A DNA stretch of 32,421 nt, taken from NCBI GenBank assembly GCA_001801425.1, contig MGXR01000014.1, positions 1-32,421 on the forward strand, read 5' to 3'. Shown in pieces: positions 25,646 through 32,421 of this stretch. This stretch comes from Gammaproteobacteria bacterium RIFCSPHIGHO2_02_FULL_42_43. GTDB lineage: Bacteria; Pseudomonadota; Gammaproteobacteria; Coxiellales; Coxiellaceae. Below the pieces are notes generated by a model. That model searched no databases. It saw nothing but the letters and a program-made list of their open reading frames with translations, and was not told the origin of the DNA. A program made the translations under genes and the position numbers. Numbering within the stretch: the first letter of the stretch is position 1; each line of letters starts with the position of its first letter.

Positions 25646-25755
25646 AAAACGCACTTGGTCCGCGAGTGATACTCGCTCCCCGCGTGCTTCTGAGGTCATT
25701 ATATAAAAAACGCACTTGGTCCGCTTACGCTCCCCGCGTGCTTCTGAGGTTATTA
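25596..25755 (+). repeat. Three tandem CGCACTTGG...GCTTCTGAGG repeats
   Basis: Units begin at 25596, 25650 and 25711. Units 1 and 3 are the 54-bp short form (CCGCTTACGCTCCCC), unit 2 is the 61-bp form (CCGCGAGTGATACTCGCTCC). Unit 1 encodes the CoaBC tail and stop. Confidence 0.9.
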
Positions 25756-25790
25756 ATTGAATCGGAGCCGCGAGTGTTAACGAGCGGTGC

Positions 25791-26078
25791 TTACAACACC
25801 ATCAATATCGATTTTTCATGCGAAAGTTCTTGATACAGCGCGTCTAACTGCATTTTGGATTCTGCAAACACTGTGATGGATAGCGATAAAAAATTTTTAT
25901 CTTTGCTGAATTTTTTTTCGATGTGAGCGGGATCCAATCGTGGAAAATGTTTGGTGACAATCGCCAATGCTTTTTTTTCAAAATCACCATCAGCTCTGCC
26001 CATAATTTTAAGAATAAAATCACAGGGGAAGGGGATGGCGGTTTCTTCTTTGAGGTGGCCGTTGGAGTTTTTTGTCAT
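25791..26078 (-). CDS. ybeD: YbeD/DUF493 family protein
   Basis: 95 residues from the ATG at 26078, preceded by AAGGGAG. The family is a small ACT-like ferredoxin-fold protein of unknown function that usually lies between dacA and lipB. It begins with the typical AIPFPCDFILKIMGRADGDF and ends SILMVL, matching the conserved MVL end. Start sites farther upstream (to 26117) would be in repeat sequence and are rejected. It is separated from dat by a repeat and from lipB by the PQ-loop/coaBC pair. Confidence 0.85.
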   Translation of the reverse strand: MTKNSNGHLKEETAIPFPCDFILKIMGRADGDFEKKALAIVTKHFPRLDPAHIEKKFSKDKNFLSLSITVFAESKMQLDALYQELSHEKSILMVL

Positions 26079-26123
26079 AAGAAATACCGCTCCCTTACGG
26101 TCGCGGCTCCGTCCCATTTATGT

Positions 26124-26217
26124 TACGCACTTGCTCCGTAAATAAAAATGATTTGCTTCGCAAATCTCGCTTGCTAACGCGCGCGGCTCCTTGCTATGTA
26201 CGCGCACTTGCTTCTGA
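26124..26217 (+). repeat. CGCACTTG...GCTTCTGA repeat, long version
   Basis: A 94-bp copy with the hairpin GATTTGC-ttc-GCAAATC, similar to 19501-19591. It fills the dat-ybeD gap and overlaps the last ~24 bases of dat. Confidence 0.8.
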
Positions 26218-27054
26218 TTTATATATATCATACAACTCCCGCATTTTTTTCCACACGGGTCCTGCAGTGCCGAGGCCGACGGATTTTTTGTCCAGCAAAA
26301 CGATGGGGGATAATTCTTTGGTGGAGCCTGTGACCCAAATTTCATCGGCATTTTTTAACATATCAGGTGTAATCGTTTTTTCTTCGCAGGGTATATTATT
26401 TTTTGCAGCCAATTGCAAAATCAAATCACGCGTGACGCCTTTTAAAATGTAACGCGATAATGGCGGTGTCAGAATAATATTGTTTTTAACGATAAAAACA
26501 TTGCTCGCAATGCATTCGGTAACGATACCATTGCGTATTAAAATGGCTTCATACGCACCTGCTTTTCGTGCTGCTTGCATGGCGAGAATGCTCGGCAACA
26601 AATCGATGGCTTTGATAAAACAATCGCTGCGTCTTGAGTCTTCTGCTGTGATGGCGGAATATCCTTTTTCAATTTCCGACATTGGTGTAGTTTTGGCAGA
26701 CAATAAAAAACAAACGACAGTGGGGATCAGATGATCTGACCATAAATGTTGACGCGTTTCTTCCGTGCCGCGCGTGATCTGACAATACACGCTTTGTTTT
26801 TCTTGCGGGCTATTTTTTTCAATCAGAGTTTTGAAAATTGTTTTCCATTCTGACAAGCTGTGCGGATTTTTCATGTTCAATGCATACAAACTTTTTTCTA
26901 AACGATGCAGATGTTCATCGCATAAAAATAATTTTCCATGAAAAGCGGGAATGACTTCATACACGCCATCGCCAAACAAAAAGCCACGGTCCATGATGGA
27001 CACTGTGGCTTTTTCTTGCGGAATAAATTGCCCGTTGAGATAAATGATAGACAT
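26194..27054 (-). CDS. dat: D-amino acid aminotransferase (class IV PLP enzyme)
   Basis: 286 residues. Fold-type IV aminotransferase of the D-alanine transaminase/BCAT group. Visible: MDRGFLFGDGVYEVIPAFHG, the PLP Lys in CFIKAIDLLPSILAMQAARK, the conserved Glu in GIVTECIASNVFIVKNN, and ILKGVTRDLILQLAAKNNIP. The position after dacA fits D-amino acid supply for peptidoglycan, as in many gammaproteobacteria; branched-chain or aminodeoxychorismate activity cannot be excluded by eye. The final SEASART is encoded within a repeat. The ATG is one base past the dacA stop. Confidence 0.9.
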   Translation of the reverse strand: MSIIYLNGQFIPQEKATVSIMDRGFLFGDGVYEVIPAFHGKLFLCDEHLHRLEKSLYALNMKNPHSLSEWKTIFKTLIEKNSPQEKQSVYCQITRGTEETRQHLWSDHLIPTVVCFLLSAKTTPMSEIEKGYSAITAEDSRRSDCFIKAIDLLPSILAMQAARKAGAYEAILIRNGIVTECIASNVFIVKNNIILTPPLSRYILKGVTRDLILQLAAKNNIPCEEKTITPDMLKNADEIWVTGSTKELSPIVLLDKKSVGLGTAGPVWKKMRELYDIYKSEASART

Positions 27055-27055
27055 T

Positions 27056-28285
27056 TTAAAACACCATCATCACATGATCCCAGGCGCGCGCGAATAATCC
27101 GCCCCGGGGGTTATCGGTGAGTGCTACGATCGGCGCTTCATTGATCACCGCATTATTTAATTTCACCGTGAGCATTCCCACCGTTTGCCCCGCTTGAATG
27201 GGCGCTTTGAGTGACGTGTTGATGTTAATTTGCGGTTGCAATTGCGAATAATTGCCCGCGGGAATAGTGACATAGAATGGTTGGCTCAATCCAACTGGAA
27301 CCGTTTTATTTGCGCCCAACCACACACGCGGATTCGCGAGCGCTTGTTTTGCATCATACAACTTATGAGAGTGATAAAAACGAAATCCCCAATTGAGCAG
27401 CGCTTCAGAATCATCTGCGCGTGCCGCATCCGTTGGCGCACCCATCACAATGGAAATTAAACGCGTGCCGTCGCGCTCAGCGGAAGCGACTAAGCAATAT
27501 CCCGCTTCTTCGGTGTGACCGGTTTTCAAACCGTCAACCGAATTGTCGCGCCACAATAAGCGATTGCGATTGGGCTGCTTAATATTGTTGTAGGTGATCC
27601 ATTTTTGTTTATACCACACGTAATCTTGCGGAAAATTCGTGATGAGTGCGCGAGTGAGCAGCGCAATATCGTAAGGTGTTGTGTAATGTTGCGCATTGGG
27701 TAAGCCTGTAGAATCCATGTAATGCGTGCTCACCATATTTAATTGCTGCGCGGTTTGATTCATCATATCGACAAAAGTCGCTTCGTTGCCGCCCACAAAT
27801 TGCGACAGCGCAACACAGGCATCATTACCGGATGCGACAATCACACCGTTAATTAAATCTTGCACGCTGACATCGCTGCCTTCTTGAATAAACATGCGTG
27901 ATCCGCCAGTTTGCCATGCGCTTTTAGAAATATGTACTTTGTCATTCAGCGTGATTTGACCTTGTTTGATCGCTTGCGAGGTTAAATACAACGTCATGAG
28001 TTTGGTGAGACTCGCCGGCTCCATGCGTTGATGCATATTTTTATGCGCAATGATTATGCCAGTGTTGGCGTCCATCAGCACATATCCATTGGCGTTTAAC
28101 ACAGGCGCTGTTGGAACGATGGACGGTTTTTGCGTGGGTGCGGCGGCGACAGTAGAAGGGGATTCTGTGGCCACCAGCGTACTGCTGGCTGGGGTTGATG
28201 TTGATGTTGGTGTTGGTGCAGGGGTACTTGCAACGGCAACGCTGGATAACATCAGGGCACCTAGAATAATTTTGTATTTGGACAT
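27056..28285 (-). CDS. dacA: D-alanyl-D-alanine carboxypeptidase (PBP5/6 type)
   Basis: 409 residues. A low-molecular-mass penicillin-binding protein that trims the terminal D-Ala of peptidoglycan stem peptides. The start at 28285 is 7 nt after AAGGAG; a longer frame to 28324 is rejected. A signal peptide (MSKYKIILGALMLSSVAVAS) is followed by an unusual ~40-residue Pro/Thr/Ser/Ala linker (residues 21-60). The catalytic domain has SLTK with Ser92 and Lys95, SGN in IVASGNDACVAL, and KTG in VDGLKTGHTEEAGY. The PBP5-type C-terminal domain follows, ending in a likely amphipathic anchor (GLFARAWDHVMMVF). First gene of the leftward dacA-dat-ybeD set. Confidence 0.96.
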   Translation of the reverse strand: MSKYKIILGALMLSSVAVASTPAPTPTSTSTPASSTLVATESPSTVAAAPTQKPSIVPTAPVLNANGYVLMDANTGIIIAHKNMHQRMEPASLTKLMTLYLTSQAIKQGQITLNDKVHISKSAWQTGGSRMFIQEGSDVSVQDLINGVIVASGNDACVALSQFVGGNEATFVDMMNQTAQQLNMVSTHYMDSTGLPNAQHYTTPYDIALLTRALITNFPQDYVWYKQKWITYNNIKQPNRNRLLWRDNSVDGLKTGHTEEAGYCLVASAERDGTRLISIVMGAPTDAARADDSEALLNWGFRFYHSHKLYDAKQALANPRVWLGANKTVPVGLSQPFYVTIPAGNYSQLQPQININTSLKAPIQAGQTVGMLTVKLNNAVINEAPIVALTDNPRGGLFARAWDHVMMVF

Positions 28286-28316
28286 GCATCCTCTCCTTGA
28301 GAGCCTTAAAATTTGA

Positions 28317-28511
28317 GTTATCATAACCCAGTAGTTCCCGCCCTGAAGGTTGATTAACTTAAATTTTCAGATTTAGGGTGAGATTGAATGATAATTTGGT
28401 GAGAAAAGCGGAGTTGACACGTCAGTCAATGAGCATTTTCGAGACAAATTATCATTCAATATCACCCAAAGATGAAAATTCTTTATGAAAGCGGGAGAAG
28501 CTAATCATAAC
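28317..28511. repeat. 195-bp long-hairpin element between dacA and ndk
   Basis: Arms 28317-28408 and 28433-28511 form an imperfect palindrome; the best part is ATTGAATGATAATTTG (28383-28398) against its complement CAAATTATCATTCAAT (28445-28460). The ends are GTTATCATAAC and AATCATAAC. The centre has TTGAC...GTCAA. It occupies nearly the whole divergent dacA-ndk gap. Confidence 0.85.
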
Positions 28512-28542
28512 CTTTAAAAATCGCATTTTAAAGTGAAACTGG

Positions 28543-28548
28543 TATAAT
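28543..28548 (+). promoter_or_regulatory. Candidate -10 box of the ndk operon
   Basis: TATAAT at 28543-28548 preceded by CTGG, 31 nt before the ndk ATG. No good -35 hexamer is seen. The preceding bases (ATCGCATTTTAAAGTGAAAC) resemble the 3' end of the 200-bp multi-hairpin element. Confidence 0.45.
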
Positions 28549-28579
28549 GCCTGCGACTTTATTTTTGCCTGGGGTTGTT

Positions 28580-29005
28580 ATGACGATTGAAAAAACACTT
28601 TCTATCATCAAGCCGGATGCTGTTGAGAATAATGTCATTGGACAGATAGTAACGCGCTTTGAACAAGCGCAATTGAAGATTGTTGCTGCAAAAATGGTGC
28701 AGTTGTCGCGTCAGCAAGCAGAACAATTTTACGCGGTTCATCGAGAACGTCCGTTTTTTGGCGATCTCGTTAAGTTTATGACGCAAGGGCCGGTATTGAT
28801 TCAGGTGTTGCAGGGCGAAAATGCCATTGCGAAAAATCGCGATATTATGGGCGCTACGAATCCAAAAGATGCGTTGCCCGGAACCATTCGCGCTGATTTT
28901 GCAGAATCCATCGACGCCAACGCGGTGCACGGATCTGATAGTGCTGCAACGGCTCGCGAAGAAATCGCTTTCTTTTTTCAACCCAGTGAGATTTTTGAAC
29001 GATGA
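28580..29005 (+). CDS. ndk: Nucleoside diphosphate kinase
   Basis: 141 residues, the standard size, from the ATG at 28580; a frame from 28547 overlaps the -10 box and is rejected. Balances NTP pools by phosphate transfer through a histidine. The N-terminus [20 protein letters not shown] and the active-site [12 protein letters not shown] (catalytic His) are intact, along with [13 protein letters not shown] and [18 protein letters not shown]. Its stop overlaps the hisS start (ATGA). Confidence 0.98.
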   Translation: MTIEKTLSIIKPDAVENNVIGQIVTRFEQAQLKIVAAKMVQLSRQQAEQFYAVHRERPFFGDLVKFMTQGPVLIQVLQGENAIAKNRDIMGATNPKDALPGTIRADFAESIDANAVHGSDSAATAREEIAFFFQPSEIFER

Positions 29006-30273
29006 GTGATGTGCTGCAAGCCATTCGAGGAATGAACGATGTGTTGCCGGCAGAAACGCCGTATTGGCAGCAGGTTGAGTCTGTTTGTCGTGAGGTCGCG
29101 GCGCAATATGCGTATCGTGAAATTCGTTTTCCTTTGTTGGAGCAGACGGCGTTGTTTCAGCGCTCCATTGGCAGCACCACTGACATTGTTGAAAAAGAAA
29201 TGTATACCTTCAACGATCGCAACGGCGATAGTTTGACGTTGCGCCCGGAAGGCACGGCGGGTTGTGTACGCGCCGGCATTGAGCATGGCTTGTTGCACAA
29301 TCAAATTCAGCGATTGTGGTATATGGGCCCGATGTTTCGTCATGAACGTCCGCAAAAAGGGCGCTTGCGTCAATTTCATCAATTTGGTATCGAAGCATTG
29401 GGGCTTGCAGGTCCTGACATCGATGTCGAAATTATTTTAATCGCTAAACGGATTTTGGAGCGATTGAATTTATTGACTGGCGTGACGCTGGACATAAATA
29501 CCCTGGGTTGCTCGGAAGAACGCCGTGCATATCAGCAAAAATTAGTGGATTATTTTACGGCGCATCAAAATAAATTAGACGAAGATTGCCAGCGTCGTTT
29601 AACGACGAATCCGTTGCGAATTTTGGATAGCAAAAATCCAGATATGCAATCATTAATTGCGAATGCGCCGCTTTTGACGGATTTTATTCAAGGTGATTCT
29701 AAAAAACATTTTGATCATTTGTGTGAATTATTACGCTCGCAACATATTTCATTTCACATTAATCCGCGTTTGGTGCGTGGACTCGATTATTATTGTCTTA
29801 CGGCATTTGAGTGGGTGACCACGGAACTTGGTGCGCAAGGTTCAGTGTGTGGCGGTGGGCGTTATGATGGATTGGTTGAAGCGCTTGGTGGAAAAGCTGC
29901 TCCCGCAGTCGGTTTTTCCATGGGTCTTGAGCGATTGGTTTTATTAATGCAACAAAAATTTTCGTCGTCATTTTCTCCTGATTTTTACGTGATAATGGAT
30001 GAAGCTGCAGAATCACATGTATTAGCGTTGTGCGAAAAAATTCGCACACAATTTCCTGCACTGCGCATTGAAATGAATGCCGGCTTTGGAAAATTTGCCA
30101 CACAATTAAAACGTGCGGATAAAAGTGGTGCCGCACAAGCACTGATTGTGGGCGAAAATGAATTACGCGCGCAAACAGTGACAGTGAAAAATTTAAAAAC
30201 GACGGAACAAAAAACGATTTCTGAAAAAGATTTGTTTTTATTGTTAGGCGGTCTTCGTCACCCCGCGACTTGA
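29002..30273 (+). CDS. hisS: Histidyl-tRNA synthetase
   Basis: 423 residues. Class II synthetase: motif 1 region after [10 protein letters not shown], motif 2 [20 protein letters not shown], the histidine-specific [16 protein letters not shown], and motif 3 [15 protein letters not shown]. The C-terminal anticodon-binding domain covers residues ~325-415. It ends with LRHPAT, which is encoded by a palindromic repeat beginning around 30255. The ATG overlaps the ndk stop, an unusual direct coupling because rlmN, pilF, rodZ and ispG genes often separate them. Confidence 0.98.
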   Translation: MSDVLQAIRGMNDVLPAETPYWQQVESVCREVAAQYAYREIRFPLLEQTALFQRSIGSTTDIVEKEMYTFNDRNGDSLTLRPEGTAGCVRAGIEHGLLHNQIQRLWYMGPMFRHERPQKGRLRQFHQFGIEALGLAGPDIDVEIILIAKRILERLNLLTGVTLDINTLGCSEERRAYQQKLVDYFTAHQNKLDEDCQRRLTTNPLRILDSKNPDMQSLIANAPLLTDFIQGDSKKHFDHLCELLRSQHISFHINPRLVRGLDYYCLTAFEWVTTELGAQGSVCGGGRYDGLVEALGGKAAPAVGFSMGLERLVLLMQQKFSSSFSPDFYVIMDEAAESHVLALCEKIRTQFPALRIEMNAGFGKFATQLKRADKSGAAQALIVGENELRAQTVTVKNLKTTEQKTISEKDLFLLLGGLRHPAT

Positions 30274-30319
30274 TCGCGGGGTCCAGTCTGGATACCGCGG
30301 TCAAGCCGCGGTATGACGA
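30255..30319. repeat. Double-hairpin repeat after hisS
   Basis: CCCCGCGA-cttga-TCGCGGGG and ATACCGCGG-tcaag-CCGCGGTAT in tandem, enclosed by TCGTCA...TGACGA. This is a common proteobacterial intergenic repeat type. It contains the hisS stop codon and may act as a weak terminator or RNA-stability element within the operon. Confidence 0.85.
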
Positions 30320-30375
30320 GTGTTTTTTTAAAATATGCAGCGCGGCGGCGTCGCGAATTAATCGAGGTTATGAAA

Positions 30376-30996
30376 ATGGACGGTTATATTTCTGATAAAG
30401 AACAAATGGAATCCATCAAAAAATGGTGGGACGAGACAGGAAAATATATTGCGATTGCTGTTGTGATTGGTTTGCTCATCGGATTTGCTTGGCGCTATTG
30501 GCAAAAAATTCAGCGTCACATGACAGACAATGCATCAGCAATTTATCAATCCGCATTGGTTGCAGAGACAAATCACGAAACAACAACGGCGCAAGGCGGC
30601 ATTGCGATGTTGAAAAAAGATTTTTCAAATTCGCCGTATGCGAGTTTGGCTGCATTGCTGGCGGCGAAAATGGCGGTTGCGAATAATCAATTACCGCAAG
30701 CCGTTGCTGAGTTGCGTTGGGTGATGGAAAATGGCAAAGAGCCACGATTGTTGCAGATTGCACACATTCAATCCGCCAGAATTTTAATTGCAGAGAAAAA
30801 AAGTCAGGAAGCGTTAACTGAATTAAATACCGTACAAGACAAATCGTTTTTGCCGTTGATCGAATGGGTGAAAGGAGATGCCTATACGCAGTTGCACAAT
30901 GCAGCCGATGCACAACGTGCGTATCAAAAAGCGTATGATGCGCTTTCCACTGTGGCACCCGCGCAAGCGTTATTACAAAAACAATTGGCACAGTAG
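30376..30996 (+). CDS. yfgM: YfgM-like TPR membrane protein (ancillary SecYEG translocon subunit)
   Basis: 206 residues. The ATG at 30376 has GAGG 8 nt upstream; ATGs at 30313 and 30370 are less likely. A short cytoplasmic start is followed by one membrane helix (KYIAIAVVIGLLIGFAWRYW), then a periplasmic TPR-type domain (e.g. LAALLAAKMAVANNQLPQAV, AELRWVMENG). In E. coli YfgM associates with SecYEG and PpiD and takes part in periplasmic chaperoning. Position between hisS and der supports the call. The bamB gene normally next to it is absent; der begins 3 nt later. Confidence 0.92.
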   Translation: MDGYISDKEQMESIKKWWDETGKYIAIAVVIGLLIGFAWRYWQKIQRHMTDNASAIYQSALVAETNHETTTAQGGIAMLKKDFSNSPYASLAALLAAKMAVANNQLPQAVAELRWVMENGKEPRLLQIAHIQSARILIAEKKSQEALTELNTVQDKSFLPLIEWVKGDAYTQLHNAADAQRAYQKAYDALSTVAPAQALLQKQLAQ

Positions 30997-30999
30997 ATT

Positions 31000-32322
31000 A
31001 TGTTACCCGTTTTCACTATCGTCGGTCGCCCCAACGTTGGCAAGTCAACGTTATTTAATTTTCTCACGCGATCACGCGCTGCCATTGTTGGCGACACGCC
31101 CGGCATTACGCGTGACCGGCACTACGCTGAAGCAGTGATGAATGATCGCTCATTTATTATTGTGGATACCGGCGGGATTGCTGAATCCGATGATCCAGAA
31201 ATTGCGCAGATGACAGAAACGCAAGTGGATTTGGCGATTCAAGAATCTGATGTGATTTTATTTATTGTCGATGCGAAAGCTGGTGTTTCTCACGCGGATG
31301 CAACTATCGCTAAACGTTTGCGCCCTCATTCCGATAAAAAAATTATTTTAGTGGTGAATAAAGCGGATCGCGAATTGACAGAAATTGCGAACAGCGAATT
31401 TTACGCGTTAGGATTTAAAACTGTGTTTGCGATTTCCGCAGAAAGTGGGCGTGGCATTGAAACGATGTTTTCGCAATTGCTGCAGGATTTTCCGACAGAA
31501 AGCACTGAAGCGACTGGAAGTGAAGCGCGTACAACGATCACCATTTTGGGCCGACCCAATGTAGGCAAGTCCACTTTGATTAATCGAATACTGGGAGAAG
31601 AGCGCGTGTTGGTGTTAGATCGCCCAGGCACAACACGTGACAGTATTTCCATTCCTTTTGAGCATCATCAAAAAAAATATACCTTGATTGACACCGCCGG
31701 CATTCGTCGTCGTACCAAAGTCACAGGTCAAGTTGAAATTTTTTCGGTGATTAAAGCAATGCAGGCGATGAAAGCGGCAGACATTGTTATTTTTGTGATG
31801 GATGCGCGTGAAGGCGTGACTGATCAAGATACGCGTTTGCTTGGATTGGTTTTGCAATCCGGAAAACCGCTCATTCTTGCGTTCAATAAATGGGATAACA
31901 TGGATGAAGATGCGCGTGAACATTTTAAAAATACGGTCGATCGTAAATTACCCTTTGTTGAATTTGCGAGACGATATTTTATTTCAGCAAAGCATGGTAC
32001 CGGTGTCGGAAAATTGTATGATGCAACGGATGAAATTGAACAGTCGTTCAATCAAGATTTTTCAACATCAGAATTAACGCGCGTTTTGATGCAGGCAGCA
32101 GAAACACATCAACCGCCGCTCGTGAGTGGGCGACGCGTGAAATTGCGTTTTGCACATGTAGGCTCGCGTAGACCACTGTGTTTTGTCGTTCACGGAAAAC
32201 AAGTAGATCATTTGCCGAGATCGTATCAACAATATCTCGTTAATTATTTTCGCGAACATTTTCACTTGACGGGTGTGCCGATTATCATCAAGGGTGTGAG
32301 TGATGAGAATCCATATGTTTAA
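31000..32322 (+). CDS. der: Double-GTPase ribosome assembly factor Der (EngA)
   Basis: 440 residues. Has two consecutive GTPase domains and a C-terminal KH-like domain; needed for 50S assembly. Domain 1: VGRPNVGKSTLFN, DTPGITRDRHY, DTGG and NKAD. Domain 2: LGRPNVGKSTLINR, DRPGTTRDS, DTAGIRRRTK and NKWD. The KH-like part contains GRRVKLRFAHVGSRRPLCFV and ends GVPIIIKGVSDENP. Last gene of ndk-hisS-yfgM-der; a repeat begins 3 nt after the stop. Confidence 0.98.
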   Translation: MLPVFTIVGRPNVGKSTLFNFLTRSRAAIVGDTPGITRDRHYAEAVMNDRSFIIVDTGGIAESDDPEIAQMTETQVDLAIQESDVILFIVDAKAGVSHADATIAKRLRPHSDKKIILVVNKADRELTEIANSEFYALGFKTVFAISAESGRGIETMFSQLLQDFPTESTEATGSEARTTITILGRPNVGKSTLINRILGEERVLVLDRPGTTRDSISIPFEHHQKKYTLIDTAGIRRRTKVTGQVEIFSVIKAMQAMKAADIVIFVMDAREGVTDQDTRLLGLVLQSGKPLILAFNKWDNMDEDAREHFKNTVDRKLPFVEFARRYFISAKHGTGVGKLYDATDEIEQSFNQDFSTSELTRVLMQAAETHQPPLVSGRRVKLRFAHVGSRRPLCFVVHGKQVDHLPRSYQQYLVNYFREHFHLTGVPIIIKGVSDENPYV

Positions 32323-32324
32323 CA

Positions 32325-32371
32325 TCGCACTTGCTCCGTGTTGCGTTGCAACACTACGCGCGTGCTTCTTA
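32325..32371 (+). repeat. CGCACTTG...GCTTCT repeat, TGTTGC hairpin version
   Basis: Nearly identical to 10376-10423, with hairpin GTGTTGC-gtt-GCAACAC. The last 50 bases of the window show nothing else that I can support. Confidence 0.8.
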
Positions 32372-32421
32372 TATGGACCCCGCCTGTTTCTGCAAGAAAT
32401 AAATTCATTTTTAACAAATTG

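Noticed and set aside
24075-25755. Regularly spaced repeats that could suggest a CRISPR array
   Set aside because: The repeated units are adjacent and near-identical over their whole 54-61 bp, with no unique spacers and no cas genes nearby. They are tandem copies of an interspersed palindromic repeat.

Overview
The window looks like chromosomal DNA of a moderately AT-rich gammaproteobacterium, most probably a member of the Legionellales (Legionella/Coxiella relatives). This placement is inferred from gene order (divergent mlaFEDCB-murA and kdsDC-lpt; dacA-dat-ybeD-lipB-lipA; ndk/hisS/yfgM/der), from a three-domain LssY-type protein, and from a very large repeat-bearing protein of a kind common in host-associated members of that order. 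No species is claimed.

Layout. 1-930 is a decayed stretch: the 3' end of an unknown gene, a hairpin repeat, a 91-bp MITE-like palindrome, and directly beside it the last ~33 codons of phosphoenolpyruvate synthase. 929-4612 encodes a 1227-residue protein with a recently amplified 58-59-residue tandem repeat. 4.7-10.4 kb carries a ComEA-like secreted helix-hairpin-helix protein, a WecA-type sugar-phosphate transferase overlapping typA/bipA, an unrecognised polytopic membrane protein and a small lipoprotein. 10.4-10.8 kb has tRNA-Ser(GCT) and tRNA-Arg(ACG), preceded by a partial duplicate of the tRNA-Ser that has become a different, foldable RNA. 10.8-18.3 kb is the envelope cluster: lptB, lptC, kdsC, kdsD leftward, and mlaF-E-D-C-B then murA rightward. 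18.3-19.3 kb has a small conserved-looking protein and a VapBC toxin-antitoxin pair. 19.6-28.3 kb holds the leftward dacA-dat-ybeD and lipB-lipA-lssY genes, split by two rightward genes (a PQ-loop membrane protein and coaBC) that sit among repeats. 28.5-32.3 kb is the rightward ndk-hisS-yfgM-der operon.

How the genes fit together. Most of the window serves the cell envelope: LPS core precursor (kdsD, kdsC), LPS export (lptB, lptC), phospholipid retrograde transport (mla), peptidoglycan (murA, dacA, dat), undecaprenyl-linked glycan initiation (wecA-like) and membrane-lipid enzymes (lssY). Lipoate synthesis (lipA, lipB), CoA synthesis (coaBC) and translation (hisS, typA, der) make up the rest. 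lptA, ibaG and bamB are missing from positions where related bacteria usually carry them.

The most unusual aspect is the density of interspersed palindromic repeats. At least six families occur, and several run into the 3' ends of housekeeping genes, so that KdsC, the PQ-loop protein, CoaBC, Dat and HisS appear to end in repeat-encoded tails. Two unrelated proteins (PQ-loop protein and CoaBC) share the same nine-residue C-terminus this way. A 219-bp long-hairpin element ends on the murA ribosome-binding site and start codon.
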